The notes below the pieces were generated by a model that was not told the origin of the DNA, made no database searches, and saw nothing but the letters and a program-made list of their open reading frames with translations. Source: Desulfovibrio ferrophilus (GTDB taxonomy: Bacteria; Desulfobacterota; Desulfovibrionia; Desulfovibrionales; Desulfovibrionaceae). Taken from it: 64,000 nt of DNA. Made by a program: the position numbers and the translations under genes. This document shows positions 26,304 to 36,618 of this stretch, piece by piece (the first letter of the stretch is position 1; each line of letters starts with the position of its first letter). Where the stretch lies: contig NZ_AP017378.1 in NCBI RefSeq assembly GCF_003966735.1, positions 3,599,501-3,663,500 of the forward strand. Direction: 5' to 3'.

Positions 26304-27731
26304 ATGCGTACCAAGATCATTGCCACGTTGGGTCCCGCATCCATGGAAAAAGACGTGATGCGCGCCATGGTCGACCATGGGGTCCGGATCTTTCGTCTCA
26401 ACTTTTCCCATGCCGATGCCGAATATTTTCGTCCCATTGTCCAGACGATCCGCGAGATCGAGCAGGAGGTGGGTTTTCCGCTAACTGCGATGGGGGACCT
26501 GTGCGGTCCTAAGATTCGCATCGGGCAGGTGATAGGCTCACCGTGCAACGTGAGTAAGGGGGATGTTGTCTGTCTGGGGTTGCCGGACATGCGTGGCGGA
26601 GCCCCTGCAGACGCGTTGTTTATTGAATTGGGAGTCCCCGAATTACTGGATGGCCTGTCCGTGGGCGAACCGGTCTTCCTGTCGGACGGCATGCTGCAAT
26701 TCACCATTACACGTGTATTGGAGCAGGACAAAATGTATTTGATGGAGGCGCAGAATGGTTCGATTCTGACTTCCAACAAGGGGATTGCCTTCCCGGATAA
26801 GGTTCACCCCATGCCGGCACTGACGGAAAAGGACCGCAAGGATTTGTCCGAGGCCTTGGCTATTGGCGTGGATGCACTGGCCTTGTCCTTTGTGCAGACG
26901 CGTGATGATGTGGACGAAGCCAAGGAACTGATCCGCAAGGAAGGCCATTGGGTCCCTGTGGTTGCCAAGCTTGAACGCAAGCGTGCTGTGGACAATATCG
27001 AATCCATCGTGGCGGCAGCGGATGCGATCATGGTGGCCCGGGGTGACTTGGGAGTCGAGTGTTCTCTGATGACCCTGCCTGTGATCCAGAAACGAATCAT
27101 TCGGGCTTGTCGCCATCAGCAGAAGGCCGTGATCGTGGCGACGCAAATGATGCTTTCCATGGTCAAGAGCCCTGTACCTACCCGCGCTGAAGCCGCTGAT
27201 GTGGCGAACGCCGTGATGGACGGGGCGGATTGTGTGATGCTGTCCGAGGAGACAGCCATCGGTAATCATCCGGTGGAGACCTGCCGCTTTATTCAGGGGA
27301 TCGCCACCAGCGCAGAGGAATACTATCTCGAGCGGATAGGCGAGCCTTTCAAGCCCAGCAAACAACGCAATCTCGTCAAATACATGGCCTATTCAGCTTG
27401 TCTCGTGGCCGAACAGGCTCAGAGCAAGGCTTTGATTGCTCATTCCACTAGTGGTTCCACAGCTCGGCTTCTTTCCAGCCGTCGGCCAAGGCAGACTATT
27501 TTTGCATTGACCCCCGATCAACGTGTTATCCGTTGGTTGAACTTCTTCTGGGGGGTCAAGCCGCGGGCCGTTGATCCCCGCATCGAAAGCCATACCGAAC
27601 GTGCTCTGGAGTTTGTCAAAACCAGTAATGAATTTGCATCCGGAGAAAATGTTGTCGTGACCTCCGGCCAGGCTCGCCCCCCCGGGCAAACCGAAATCAA
27701 GACCAATACCATCCGCTTGTTCTACAAGTAG
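26304..27731 (+). CDS. pyk: Pyruvate kinase
   Basis: Makes pyruvate and ATP from phosphoenolpyruvate and ADP (EC 2.7.1.40), the last step of glycolysis. The 475-residue protein has the N-terminal TKIIATLGPAS, the barrel sequences LNFSHA and GPKIRIG, and the catalytic Lys in VVAKLE followed by IMVARGDLGVE. ATG 26304 follows GGAGAAAG; the reading frame extends further up but without a ribosome site. The C-terminal regulatory domain is present. pgi is nearby but on the other strand. Confidence 0.95.
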   Translation: MRTKIIATLGPASMEKDVMRAMVDHGVRIFRLNFSHADAEYFRPIVQTIREIEQEVGFPLTAMGDLCGPKIRIGQVIGSPCNVSKGDVVCLGLPDMRGGAPADALFIELGVPELLDGLSVGEPVFLSDGMLQFTITRVLEQDKMYLMEAQNGSILTSNKGIAFPDKVHPMPALTEKDRKDLSEALAIGVDALALSFVQTRDDVDEAKELIRKEGHWVPVVAKLERKRAVDNIESIVAAADAIMVARGDLGVECSLMTLPVIQKRIIRACRHQQKAVIVATQMMLSMVKSPVPTRAEAADVANAVMDGADCVMLSEETAIGNHPVETCRFIQGIATSAEEYYLERIGEPFKPSKQRNLVKYMAYSACLVAEQAQSKALIAHSTSGSTARLLSSRRPRQTIFALTPDQRVIRWLNFFWGVKPRAVDPRIESHTERALEFVKTSNEFASGENVVVTSGQARPPGQTEIKTNTIRLFYK

Positions 27732-28080
27732 AACAAGATTGAAAAGGTAAAGGGCCCTACTGTTTTCAGTTGGAAAACATTAGGGCCCTTTTTATTTGGA
27801 ACCATAATGCTATTGACGTGCAGTGTTGAACTTGTTGAAAAGTTTAGAAGTCTTCAGAATTGAATAATTTTGTTCATATTTGCGGTATGTTGGCGAATAA
27901 AAACAGAAATTCTCTTGAATTCAAGGGGTGTAAAGGCTGGTCAAGCAGTTCGATTTGGGGTAATGGCCGGAGAGTTGTGAACGCGTTGGTGAACCAGGGG
28001 CAAATGGTTGCTAGCGCAATTATATTGTAGAAGGCAATAGTTGCCATATCAACGAACTGAACTGCAAGTGGGGTGTCCTG
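27732..28080. other. 349-base region between pyk and the FadL-type gene
   Basis: It holds the pyk terminator at 27751-27796 and then A/T-rich DNA that must carry the promoter of the outer-membrane protein gene. A short inverted repeat lies close to that gene (GGCAATAGTTGCC at about 28032). No gene was seen. Confidence 0.5.
27751..27796 (+). terminator. Rho-independent terminator after pyk
   Basis: AAGGGCCCTA and TAGGGCCCTT form a 10-base stem, with a further GTTTTC/GAAAAC pairing inside the loop, then a T-run. Confidence 0.88.
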
Positions 28081-29358
28081 ATGAATGGGGGTTTGAAAAC
28101 TCTTGCGATGGCAATGCTTGCGGTGCTGCTGATGGCAGGCACCGCTATTGCCTCGGGCTTCGGAATTTATGAGTGGAGTGGACGCAGCAACGCCATGGGT
28201 GGCGCTACATATGCCAACACCAGGGATGCGTCGACGGTGGCAACCAACCCGTCGGGTATGACTGATCTGGAAGGGACTCACCTTTTGACAGGCGTCAGCG
28301 CCATCGCACCTAAGGCCATTGTTGATTTTGACAACGCGGCCTACAATGACTCCACAGGCAAGTCCAATGTCTGGTTACCGCCGCATGCGTATGTCTCCCA
28401 CCAGTTGAGTGAAGATTTCTGGATTGGTGCTGGTGTGTTTTCCCGCTTTGGCCTGGGCACGGAATTCGAGGAGACCTGGGCTGGTCGCTACAACATGATG
28501 GACGCCAGCATTGAGTCTGTCTCTTTCACTCCTGTTCTGGCGTATCGGTTGAACGACCAGTGGTCCTTTTCTGCTGGCCCTGAGTTCATGTATATGCGTT
28601 TCCAGCAGGGTAAGACGGTGGACAACATCAACGTCAAGGACCCGACGACCACCACGTCGGACACCCATGCCAAGCTTGATGGTGACAGCACGGATGTTGG
28701 TGGAGTGTTTGCTGTAACCTATAAGCCGCTGGATTGGGTTACTACTGCGCTTACCTACCGTACTCAGGTTGAGCACAAGATCGTCGGTGATGCTACCTTC
28801 AGCCCTATTGGTGCCGTGAACCCTTTGGGCGCCTATACCACTACGGCTGGAGCTCATGGTGTCATTACTCTTCCTGATAGCCTGACCCTGGCCGTTGCGA
28901 TCAAGCCTATGGACAAGCTGACCGTGGAAGCCGATATTCTGTACACACGATGGGAATCCTATCAGGAACTGCGTATTAACTACGACAGGCAGTTGATTCC
29001 GGGGGTTGCAGCTTCCACCCAATCCGTGACGGAAAAGGCCTGGCGCAATACCTTCCGTTATCAATTGGGCGTGGAGTATGCACTGTACGATTGGCTGGAC
29101 CTGCGTGCCGGCTATATCTACGACCAGTCGCCCATTTGCGATGACCATGCCGATTATATGGTTCCGGCCAATGACCGTCAGCTGTACTCCGCGGGTGTAG
29201 GCCTCAATCTGGATAATTGGACTGTGGACCTGTCCTACATCTACCTGAGCAGTGATGAACGTGCATACAATAATCGTCCGGCCGAGGGCGTGTATTCTGG
29301 TGAGGCTCATGACCTCGAGACCCACATCGTGGGTGTCAGCCTGGGCTACAAGTTCTAG
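28081..29358 (+). CDS. FadL/OmpP1/TodX-family outer membrane transporter
   Basis: A 425-residue beta-barrel protein. The signal peptide covers about residues 1-24 (cleavage after AIA), and the mature N-terminus carries the FadL hatch pattern SGFGIYEWSGRSNAMGGAT and then the NPSGM sequence. It ends in Phe, as outer-membrane barrels do. The family takes up long-chain fatty acids or aromatic hydrocarbons by diffusion through a side opening. No linked beta-oxidation genes tell which. The gene stands alone between two terminators. Confidence 0.9.
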   Translation: MNGGLKTLAMAMLAVLLMAGTAIASGFGIYEWSGRSNAMGGATYANTRDASTVATNPSGMTDLEGTHLLTGVSAIAPKAIVDFDNAAYNDSTGKSNVWLPPHAYVSHQLSEDFWIGAGVFSRFGLGTEFEETWAGRYNMMDASIESVSFTPVLAYRLNDQWSFSAGPEFMYMRFQQGKTVDNINVKDPTTTTSDTHAKLDGDSTDVGGVFAVTYKPLDWVTTALTYRTQVEHKIVGDATFSPIGAVNPLGAYTTTAGAHGVITLPDSLTLAVAIKPMDKLTVEADILYTRWESYQELRINYDRQLIPGVAASTQSVTEKAWRNTFRYQLGVEYALYDWLDLRAGYIYDQSPICDDHADYMVPANDRQLYSAGVGLNLDNWTVDLSYIYLSSDERAYNNRPAEGVYSGEAHDLETHIVGVSLGYKF

Positions 29359-29380
29359 GTTTTGATATTAGCAAAAGCAA

Positions 29381-29415
29381 AAGGCCGGAATGGATATCCA
29401 TTCCGGCCTTTTTTG
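29381..29415. terminator. Bidirectional rho-independent terminator
   Basis: A perfect 30-base palindrome (AAGGCCGGAATGGAT and its complement) followed by a T-run; the mirrored A-run precedes it. It serves the FadL-type gene and the convergent MinD-like gene. Confidence 0.9.
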
Positions 29416-29431
29416 CATTAAAGTTGTGGCT

Positions 29432-30913
29432 TCAACTCAGCCCGGCTGCTTTGCGAATGGCTCCGGTCAGATCGGTGACCTTGAAGGGTTTGTGTAGCAC
29501 TGTGACGGGAGCATCGGCGAGGCTTGGCTCCTGTTCGGGGGCTCGTCTGTACCCGCGAAGCAGGACGACAGGTGTGCCAGCGGCGCGAGAGACAAGGTGT
29601 TCAAGCTCGTGCTTGGGGGCATCCCAACAGACCAGACCGAGGCTGTAACCCGAGAAGTCCGGTTCGTCAGTCGTGCGGGGATGGGTTGCAACGGGAACCA
29701 GCCCTGATGCAGAGAGGACTTCAGTCAACACATCACGCATGGGCGATGGAGGGCAGATCAGTAAGGCCTTGCCATTGCCTGTCGTCCTTGGTGCAGGGAT
29801 GTTCCCGTCAAACTGTCGTATGGGGGACGTGCGGCGCACTGGTTTGGTTGGAGTTGCACCGCCGGTTGGTGCAAGCAGTGCGCGTAGGCTGCCCAGTTCG
29901 CGCCGCATCGATGCCAACAGCTGTTGTTGTTCGTCTTCGGAATGGGGCAGGTCAAGCCGGTCCAGGCAAAGGGAGAGATGATCCAGCCCGCCAAGCAATG
30001 CCGTGGCATCGAGGGTTGCATTGCGCCTGGCAAAGCGTTTGGCCGTGGCTGTAACGGATTTTCTGCTGCGGTCCTGCTGCTTCAGACGCATGATGGAGCC
30101 ATCTAGGAACCGTACGGGGGAGATGTCTCGTCCCTTGCGGTCCAGGCCTTTGTCATCCAGGGATTTGGCCACAGAGGCGATATCCTGGGCTGCAGCAGAA
30201 CCGGGGGACACCTGCATGAGCGGTCGTTGGGCAAGTCCTGCTGCGGACATGGCGCGGTCTTCAAGGATGCAGCCCAGGTAGGCACAACTCAGTCCAAGCC
30301 GCTTGCCTGCCGTGGAGCGAATTTTCTCATAGATCAAGCGCGCGTGACGAGGGTTCTTGGCGCGGTTGATGAGTATCTGCGGGCTCCACCACAGTCCGTT
30401 CTGCGTCATGACCTTGATCAGGGCATAGGCGTCGGTGATGGAAGTGGCATCCGGAGTGACGACAACGATGATGTCCTTGGACGAAAGACAGATGGACAGA
30501 ATCTGTTGCGTGATGCCCGGGGAGTTGTCCACAAGCAGGTAGTCGTAGGTGTCCAGCATCTGGAACTGTTCCACGAGTCTGCGCCGATCAACAAGACTCA
30601 ACTCGGCCAGGCGGGGGACGCCTGATGCACCGGAGACGAGGTCCACCCCCTTGCCTACGGGCAGGATGGCTTCGGCCATGGATACGCCGTCAAAGAGCAC
30701 GTCTTCCAGTGTCTTGAGAGGTTCAACCCCGAGCAGAATGTCGACATTGGACAGGCCCAGATCCGCATCCAGAATGCAGACCTTGTTGCCAAGGTCCGCA
30801 AGGGCAAAAGCCAGATTGACCGTGACGCTGGTCTTGCCCACGCCACCTTTGCCGCTGGCCACTGAAACCACACGGGTGGGTGGAACATCAGGATTCAGAG
30901 GGACGATCTTCAT
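29432..30913 (-). CDS. MinD/ParA-like ATPase with a C-terminal receiver-like domain
   Basis: A 493-residue protein. Residues 1-260 are a MinD/FleN-like ATPase with the deviant Walker A SGKGGVGKTS (20-29), the switch sequence DADLGLSN and VDNSPG. A linker of about 120 residues follows. The last 115 residues look like a receiver domain: the Asp in VCWDAP sits at the phospho-acceptor place and the Lys in LHKPF is kept, but the N-terminal acidic pair is replaced by Cys-Pro-Pro, so it may not be phosphorylated. The start overlaps the stop of the hybrid kinase gene as ATGA. FleN-like proteins set flagellum number or position signalling proteins; a similar placing role is a guess. Confidence 0.82.
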   Translation of the reverse strand: MKIVPLNPDVPPTRVVSVASGKGGVGKTSVTVNLAFALADLGNKVCILDADLGLSNVDILLGVEPLKTLEDVLFDGVSMAEAILPVGKGVDLVSGASGVPRLAELSLVDRRRLVEQFQMLDTYDYLLVDNSPGITQQILSICLSSKDIIVVVTPDATSITDAYALIKVMTQNGLWWSPQILINRAKNPRHARLIYEKIRSTAGKRLGLSCAYLGCILEDRAMSAAGLAQRPLMQVSPGSAAAQDIASVAKSLDDKGLDRKGRDISPVRFLDGSIMRLKQQDRSRKSVTATAKRFARRNATLDATALLGGLDHLSLCLDRLDLPHSEDEQQQLLASMRRELGSLRALLAPTGGATPTKPVRRTSPIRQFDGNIPAPRTTGNGKALLICPPSPMRDVLTEVLSASGLVPVATHPRTTDEPDFSGYSLGLVCWDAPKHELEHLVSRAAGTPVVLLRGYRRAPEQEPSLADAPVTVLHKPFKVTDLTGAIRKAAGLS

Positions 30914-33573
30914 ACCGTATCCTCCGGTTTGAGTGCTGCCGAGATGTCCTGAAGCAGGGCATCGATCTGGAAGGGCTTGCGGACACACTTGTAGGCCCCG
31001 AATTTGAGAGCCTTTTCGATCTCTTCGGGGCCGGCCATGCCCGTGAGCACGATGACCGGCATGCCCCCGATGAGGCTTTTGGCTTCGCTGAGCAGGGAAA
31101 GTCCATCGCGCGAGGGCATTCGGATATCCAGCAGCAACAGACGGTAAGCGCTGGTTTTTAGTTTAGCCAGCCCCTGTTCGCCATCATTGGCCGTCTCGAC
31201 CCGATAGCCCTGCGCTTCGAGTGATTCCCGCAGAATATCCCGAATATGCTTCTCGTCGTCAACAACAAGAATGGGCTTGGCCTGATTCGAGCCGGGCTGG
31301 GTAGGCAACACTTCGGAACGTTCGTCGGGAGTGGACAGAGGCAGGACCACAGTCACTTCTGTCCCTTTTCCGGGGACGGAATGGAAGCGGATGTCTCCAC
31401 CGTGGCTTTGTATGATGCCGTAGGAAGTGGAGAGGCCGAGGCCAGTACCTTTGCCCTCTTCCTTGGTGGTGAAGAAAGGATCGAAAATCTTGTTCAGGTT
31501 CTCGGCTTTGATGCCGATGCCGTTATCGGAAATGGTGAGTACAGCCTTGTCCGCTCGAATCCCGGCACGGACCTTGATGCGTCCGGTGCCTTCGGGGCGG
31601 GCTTCGATCACTGCATGCTCTGCATTGATGAGCAGATTTAAAACCACCTGCTCCAACTGGTTGCCGTCGCCGATGATGGACGGCAGGCTGTCCAGTCGGG
31701 CGTCGAGAGTTACTCCCTGCTTGCTCAAGCCACTCTCCACCAGGCTCAGTGAACGACGGACAACTCCTTCCAGTGCGATGGTGTCCATGCGCGGTGGTGC
31801 TGGGCGGGCAAAATCCATCAGGTTGATCAGGATGGCGGTGATGCGCTCGATCTGGGTCATCATCTGCTGGAAGTCGTGCTTCTTTTTCTCGTTAGTTTCA
31901 TGAAATTCAAGAAGCTGGGCGCGGGCATAAATGATGGCCAGGGGGTTGTTGATCTCGTGGGCTGCCCCAGCAGCAAGTTGACCAACGGCGGCCAGACGTT
32001 CGGTTTGCAGGAGTTTATGGTTCATGCGTCTGATCTTGCGTAAGGCGGAACTCAACCTGTCGGCGCGTTCTTCCAGACGGTCGTGAAGTTCCAGACGATG
32101 CAGGGCTGCCGCCGCCAGGCATGTGAGCTGTGCCAGCGCTGCGGTCTGTTCGGGGAGCAACGCCGCTTCGATGGGCGGTTCGATGCCGACTTCACCCAGG
32201 AAACCGTCCTCGGCCAAGAGCGGCAGCAACTGCCAGGGTGGGACAGGAATGGGCCGTGGTTGATGATCGTCGGCCGGGTCATCCGCCGGGATGCGGGTCA
32301 GGTAGCTCGCGAGCAGATTGTGCAGGGACTTGGGGGGCTCTATGTCTGATTTTCCCCACAACGGGCGCAAATCATTGTCCAGAAGGACTGAGAAGAGATA
32401 GGGCTTGCCGTTGTCGGACAGCAGGCCCTCCAGGATTTTTCCTCCGGCGTCAATGCGGTAGGCAAAGACCCGTCCCGCGCCAAGGCCATCGCGAACGGCA
32501 CGTTCCACTGCCCGAAAAACATCGTCAGTTTCGGTCGCCTTTGCCAGTCTTGGGCCGGCGGCAGCGACAGCGCAGAGCAGGGCGTTGGTGCTTTTCAGCC
32601 GATCTTCACGTGCGGCCAGTTGGGTATTGATGCCGCTTAATTTGGCATTGGCCCGTTGCAAAGCTTGAAAATAGAAGAGGGCCGCGTCGTTTTCCAGATC
32701 AAAGGCCTCGGCGCGTTTGGCAAAACCTTCGCCGATATGCCCCTTGATGGATTCCAGGGTTGACTCGTCAAACCCGAAGGAGGCGACGAGTTCCACTCGC
32801 AGTTCCTCCGAGTTCGCTGTCGGGCCATCGTGCATCACCTCGTGGGCCAGGATATCACCTAGAGCAACGGCGGCAACGAGCCTGCCTTCTTCGCCCAGTT
32901 CGTGTAACGTCTCTGGCCCCTGATGATGGAGCCAGGCGCTATCGATGAGGCGGCGCGGCATTTTCCAGGCGGAAAGCAGCCATTTGCCCACTAGGGTGTG
33001 TTCCACTCCCAGGACTTCGGTTTCAAGGTCCAGCAGGGAGGTCTCGCCGTCGATACATTGTTTGACTAGTGGCTCATAGTCTTCGGCCATGGCCGACAGC
33101 AGTACCAGTTGACCGCAGTCGTGCACCATGCCAGCGGCAAAGGCGACATCCTTGAGCTGTGGCAACGCGTGCTCGGCCACAAGGGATGAGGCCACGGCAC
33201 AGGCCAGAGTGTGCTTCCAGATATGGGTCAGCAGCGGGTCGCCGTCTTGCGCGTCTTTGTACAGGCTGTCGCGGATGATGACCGATAGCAGGGATGTTTT
33301 GAGTGAATCGAAGCCGATGGTGGCAATGGCCTGCTCCACGTTTTCGATTTTTCCCCGGTAGCCGTAGCCCATGGAATTTGCCATGCGCAAGACTTTCAAC
33401 GTCAGTGTCTGGTCGGATTCGATCAGCTCAGAGACTTCATGAAAATCAACATCGTCGGCAAGGACGCTGTTCAGGATTTTGGTGGCAACAGACGGAGGGG
33501 CGGGCAACTCTTCGATATGCCGGACAATGTTCCGGATATTAGGAGCGTCGGTTGGGCTCTCACCGGTGTGCAT
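30910..33573 (-). CDS. HDOD domain, histidine kinase and receiver hybrid
   Basis: An 887-residue cytoplasmic protein with the order HDOD domain (about 18-220), GAF-like region (about 330-490), HisKA with His539 in AAHEINNPL, HATPase_c (N-box NLLINAEHA, then DNGIGI and GLGLS) and a C-terminal receiver from about 763 (ILVVDDE, phospho-acceptor in LLLLDIRMP, Lys in VRKPF). HDOD domains occur in signalling proteins and usually lack catalysis. No membrane segment is seen, so it senses an internal signal. It is translationally coupled to the MinD-like gene downstream and divergent from an HD-GYP response regulator, a probable partner. Confidence 0.9.
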   Translation of the reverse strand: MHTGESPTDAPNIRNIVRHIEELPAPPSVATKILNSVLADDVDFHEVSELIESDQTLTLKVLRMANSMGYGYRGKIENVEQAIATIGFDSLKTSLLSVIIRDSLYKDAQDGDPLLTHIWKHTLACAVASSLVAEHALPQLKDVAFAAGMVHDCGQLVLLSAMAEDYEPLVKQCIDGETSLLDLETEVLGVEHTLVGKWLLSAWKMPRRLIDSAWLHHQGPETLHELGEEGRLVAAVALGDILAHEVMHDGPTANSEELRVELVASFGFDESTLESIKGHIGEGFAKRAEAFDLENDAALFYFQALQRANAKLSGINTQLAAREDRLKSTNALLCAVAAAGPRLAKATETDDVFRAVERAVRDGLGAGRVFAYRIDAGGKILEGLLSDNGKPYLFSVLLDNDLRPLWGKSDIEPPKSLHNLLASYLTRIPADDPADDHQPRPIPVPPWQLLPLLAEDGFLGEVGIEPPIEAALLPEQTAALAQLTCLAAAALHRLELHDRLEERADRLSSALRKIRRMNHKLLQTERLAAVGQLAAGAAHEINNPLAIIYARAQLLEFHETNEKKKHDFQQMMTQIERITAILINLMDFARPAPPRMDTIALEGVVRRSLSLVESGLSKQGVTLDARLDSLPSIIGDGNQLEQVVLNLLINAEHAVIEARPEGTGRIKVRAGIRADKAVLTISDNGIGIKAENLNKIFDPFFTTKEEGKGTGLGLSTSYGIIQSHGGDIRFHSVPGKGTEVTVVLPLSTPDERSEVLPTQPGSNQAKPILVVDDEKHIRDILRESLEAQGYRVETANDGEQGLAKLKTSAYRLLLLDIRMPSRDGLSLLSEAKSLIGGMPVIVLTGMAGPEEIEKALKFGAYKCVRKPFQIDALLQDISAALKPEDTV

Positions 33574-33845
33574 CGCGCCTTCCTTTGCGGTAGCGGTGGG
33601 TGTGGGGTGGCAATACTATTGCTGCTTGAGAATCCATAAGAAATTTATGAATAAAACGCAAAGCATGCTTGGGAGGTCAGAATCTCAAATTTTTATAGAA
33701 AATTTGTATGGTGCCGGAATTTTGGAGTGTATTCTAACCGGTCTGGACATGTAATTCAGGCTGAGGTAGATGTACTTGGTAATTTGTACGGGCGCGTAGG
33801 GCCCCGTGCCTTTTCCCCGGTGAACTCTCCTCCAGTGCAGGATGC

Positions 33846-35294
33846 ATGAGTCAGCGCACCATCCTGCTCGTCGATGACGAGCCAGAACTTCTCGCAGTGA
33901 ACAGGGAAACCCTTGAAGGGTGCGGCTATCGCGTGGCGACAGTCGGTAATGGTTCTGATGCGCTGGATTTCCTCTCTTCCACCCCCGTCGACCTTGTGAT
34001 TACCGATTTACGCATGCCCAAGTTGGGTGGGCGCGAATTGCTCGAGGAAATGCGCAATCGGAATATCAAGTCCGAGGTGATGTTTCTGACGGGGTATGGC
34101 ACTGTGGAAAGCGCCGTGGAATGCATCCAGTTGGGTGCCGCCGATTACCTGCTCAAGCCCTTTGATATCCGCCAGTTCGTGACCAAGGTCGAAAAGATTC
34201 TGGAAGAACGCAGTCTGCGCCGCAAGACCCAGGGCCAGCGTGGTGGTGAATCCGAATTGGACCGGCTGCTCGATCTGGGTGCCGCTCTGCGCAGCCAGCG
34301 TGACCTGAAAGCCCTGGTCAAGGAATTCCTGGTCCAGATGCGCGAGACCTTCCGCCCCGATGCCATGGCGTTGTTCCTGCGTGAGGATTTTGAACCGGGG
34401 CTGGGTAAGTGCGTGGCCTGGGGGCCGATGCTGCGCAGCAACTCTCGTGCTCGGAAATGGTTTGAGGCTGTCTCCAAGCGACTTATGGAGAGTGGTAGTC
34501 CCAAGTTGTTTGACTCGCTGGCAGTGAACAATGGTACTGGAACGTCCACGGTTTCTGCCATGGTCTGCCCCGTGATGGACGGGACCGGTGCGCTGGGCGC
34601 AGCGGTGATCATTCGCGACTTGAAGCGCGGCGTCTATGCCCTGCCGAGCCTCCAGATGCTCACGGTCTTTGCCTCTCAGGCCGCTTCGGCCATGGAGAAC
34701 CTGTCGGCTAAATGCCGTCTGAGCGACATGAATCTGGAGATCATCACTTCCCATGTCTGCTCGGTGGAAGCCAAGGATATCTATACCAAGGGACACTCGG
34801 AACGGGTGGGAGCCTTTGCGGCGCAACTGGGTCGTGAGATCGGCCTGCCTGATCGCGAGGTGCAGTGTCTGTCTTTTGCAGGAATTCTGCATGATGTGGG
34901 CAAGATCGGTGTTCCTGATAATATTTTGAACAAGCCTGGCCCGTTGAGCGAAGATGAGTTGAAGATCATGCACCAGCATCCGGTCATGGGCCGCGACATC
35001 CTCTCCAACATCCATACGCTGAAAGACCTGTTGCCCATCGTGTATCATCACCATGAACGCATTGATGGTGCGGGCTATCCTGATGGCCTGAGTGGTGACT
35101 CCATCCCCTTTCTGGCGCGTATCGTGAGTGTAGCCGATGGCTACGAGGCCATGACCACGGATCGTGCCTATCAGCAGCGGCGTTCCCCTGATGAAGCCCA
35201 GAGCATCCTGTTGGATGGAGCTGGAAAGCAGTGGGATGAGCACCTTGTGCGCGCCTGGTGTCAGTTGATGGAGCGCGACAAGATGACCTGTTGA
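33846..35294 (+). CDS. Response regulator with HD-GYP c-di-GMP phosphodiesterase domain
   Basis: A 482-residue protein with a receiver (phospho-acceptor Asp54 in VITDLRMP, Lys104), a GAF-like middle part (about 145-285) and an HD-GYP domain (HSERVG from 317, His349-Asp350 in LHDVGKIG, GYP at 410-412). All catalytic metal ligands appear present, so it should break down cyclic di-GMP when phosphorylated. It is transcribed divergently from the HDOD-kinase hybrid and may receive phosphate from it. It ends at a strong terminator. Confidence 0.93.
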   Translation: MSQRTILLVDDEPELLAVNRETLEGCGYRVATVGNGSDALDFLSSTPVDLVITDLRMPKLGGRELLEEMRNRNIKSEVMFLTGYGTVESAVECIQLGAADYLLKPFDIRQFVTKVEKILEERSLRRKTQGQRGGESELDRLLDLGAALRSQRDLKALVKEFLVQMRETFRPDAMALFLREDFEPGLGKCVAWGPMLRSNSRARKWFEAVSKRLMESGSPKLFDSLAVNNGTGTSTVSAMVCPVMDGTGALGAAVIIRDLKRGVYALPSLQMLTVFASQAASAMENLSAKCRLSDMNLEIITSHVCSVEAKDIYTKGHSERVGAFAAQLGREIGLPDREVQCLSFAGILHDVGKIGVPDNILNKPGPLSEDELKIMHQHPVMGRDILSNIHTLKDLLPIVYHHHERIDGAGYPDGLSGDSIPFLARIVSVADGYEAMTTDRAYQQRRSPDEAQSILLDGAGKQWDEHLVRAWCQLMERDKMTC

Positions 35295-35430
35295 TCTGCC
35301 GCTGGATTTTGGTTCCCCTTCACAGTTGAATTTTCGCACTCATTCGGGCCTTGCCTTTGATAATATACTCATGGGCATGGGCTGTTGTCTCTTCTGGGGT
35401 ATCTGTGCTGCGTTCTGTCATGACGCATGT

Positions 35431-35458
35431 AAAAAGGCCGGGATTTCCCGGCCTTTTT
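35431..35458. terminator. Bidirectional rho-independent terminator
   Basis: AAAAAGGCCGGGA and TCCCGGCCTTTTT form a perfect 13-base stem with a 2-base loop (effectively a 4-base loop). It lies between two convergent genes and has A- and T-runs on its outer ends. Confidence 0.9.
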
Positions 35459-35490
35459 GCGTTTGAGTATTGTCCGATGGTGGTGATGGC

Positions 35491-36618
35491 CTAGCCCTCG
35501 GGAGAATAGGTTGTCTCCGCAAGTTTGGCCGAGAATTCGCGAGCCAGAGAAGCGATGGCTCCTACGGCATTGATGGCGTCGGGATCGGCTGCCAGACGGC
35601 GGTGAATCCAGGAGGCGATGTCGATGGCATCACTCTCTGCCAGCATGGAGCCGGAGCCGAGCCTGATCCCCTTGAGAAGACCGATTCGCATCTTTTCGCG
35701 GGCCTGGATGGCATTCTTGATTTCCAGGGAAATGGCATCCAGCTCTTTCTGTGGGGCTTCCACGGCTTCGCGGTCCGAGTATTTGCCGTAGGCGGCGTTG
35801 ACCCTGGCCGAGGCATCAAAATATCGGTTCAGGGCGGTGGTCAGGTCGGGGCGGCTGGCGAAGGCCTCAAAGGCCTTGCCCGCATCGGCCACCAATGAAG
35901 CGTAGAGTTTCAGCATTTCCCGAACCTGTGCACTGGATACTGAATGCTTAACGTAGGTGCTACCCTTGGCGAATTCCCGTTGCTGGGCCGCGCCTTGAGC
36001 CGTGAGTTCGTCGAGCAGGGGCTGGGAGAAAATGTCGAACACCAGGCGCAGTACGATGGGTGAGAACAGATGCGAGAGGGCTTGGTCACGCCCAAGAGCA
36101 GCGTCTTGTTCATCCACGTTCAAACCTGTCAGCTCTGTGCCGTAGCGCATGTTGAGCTTCTTGAAGGTCAGGGTGGTCACGCCCCGGTTGCTCAGGTTGT
36201 TCCTGGTCCCGGCAGGCTGGTAGCTTGCTGCCAGTGTTGCGGCCAGGTCGCGGATAAAGTCCCGAGTCAAAACTCGGTCGGTCTTGGGTTCGGTCGGGGC
36301 AGCGCTCATGGTGACGCTGGAAGCGTGGGCGGGCACAGCTTCGCCAGCTTGTTGCATTCCGTTGGCGGCCTGTGGGTCTTGCGTGGCAGGATCGGGCTTG
36401 GGGGCGAACATGGGGAGATCCAGAACGCCGTTATCCTTGGACTGTTCGCCACTGCCGACGACCGCTTCATCCAGAGCCTGCTGTTTGTCCATGAATTTGA
36501 CGGCCAGAACAATGGCCACGGCCAGAGCCGCGATGACCAACAGGATCACCCCTTTCCGGGGGCCACCTGCGGATGTCGATGCTGGTATGGATTCCTGGGT
36601 GCTGCTCTCTTCGTTCAT
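35491..36618 (-). CDS. Membrane-anchored protein of unknown function
   Basis: A 375-residue protein with a short cytoplasmic N-terminus, one membrane helix at about 22-41 and a large periplasmic part. That part begins with a low-complexity, Pro/Ala/Gln-rich stretch and continues with a mostly helical domain containing many Ala, Leu and charged residues. No catalytic motif was recognised. The start codon overlaps the stop of the radical SAM gene as ATGA, so the two are made together. It is the last gene of a five-gene run that ends at a shared terminator. Confidence 0.8.
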   Translation of the reverse strand: MNEESSTQESIPASTSAGGPRKGVILLVIAALAVAIVLAVKFMDKQQALDEAVVGSGEQSKDNGVLDLPMFAPKPDPATQDPQAANGMQQAGEAVPAHASSVTMSAAPTEPKTDRVLTRDFIRDLAATLAASYQPAGTRNNLSNRGVTTLTFKKLNMRYGTELTGLNVDEQDAALGRDQALSHLFSPIVLRLVFDIFSQPLLDELTAQGAAQQREFAKGSTYVKHSVSSAQVREMLKLYASLVADAGKAFEAFASRPDLTTALNRYFDASARVNAAYGKYSDREAVEAPQKELDAISLEIKNAIQAREKMRIGLLKGIRLGSGSMLAESDAIDIASWIHRRLAADPDAINAVGAIASLAREFSAKLAETTYSPEG

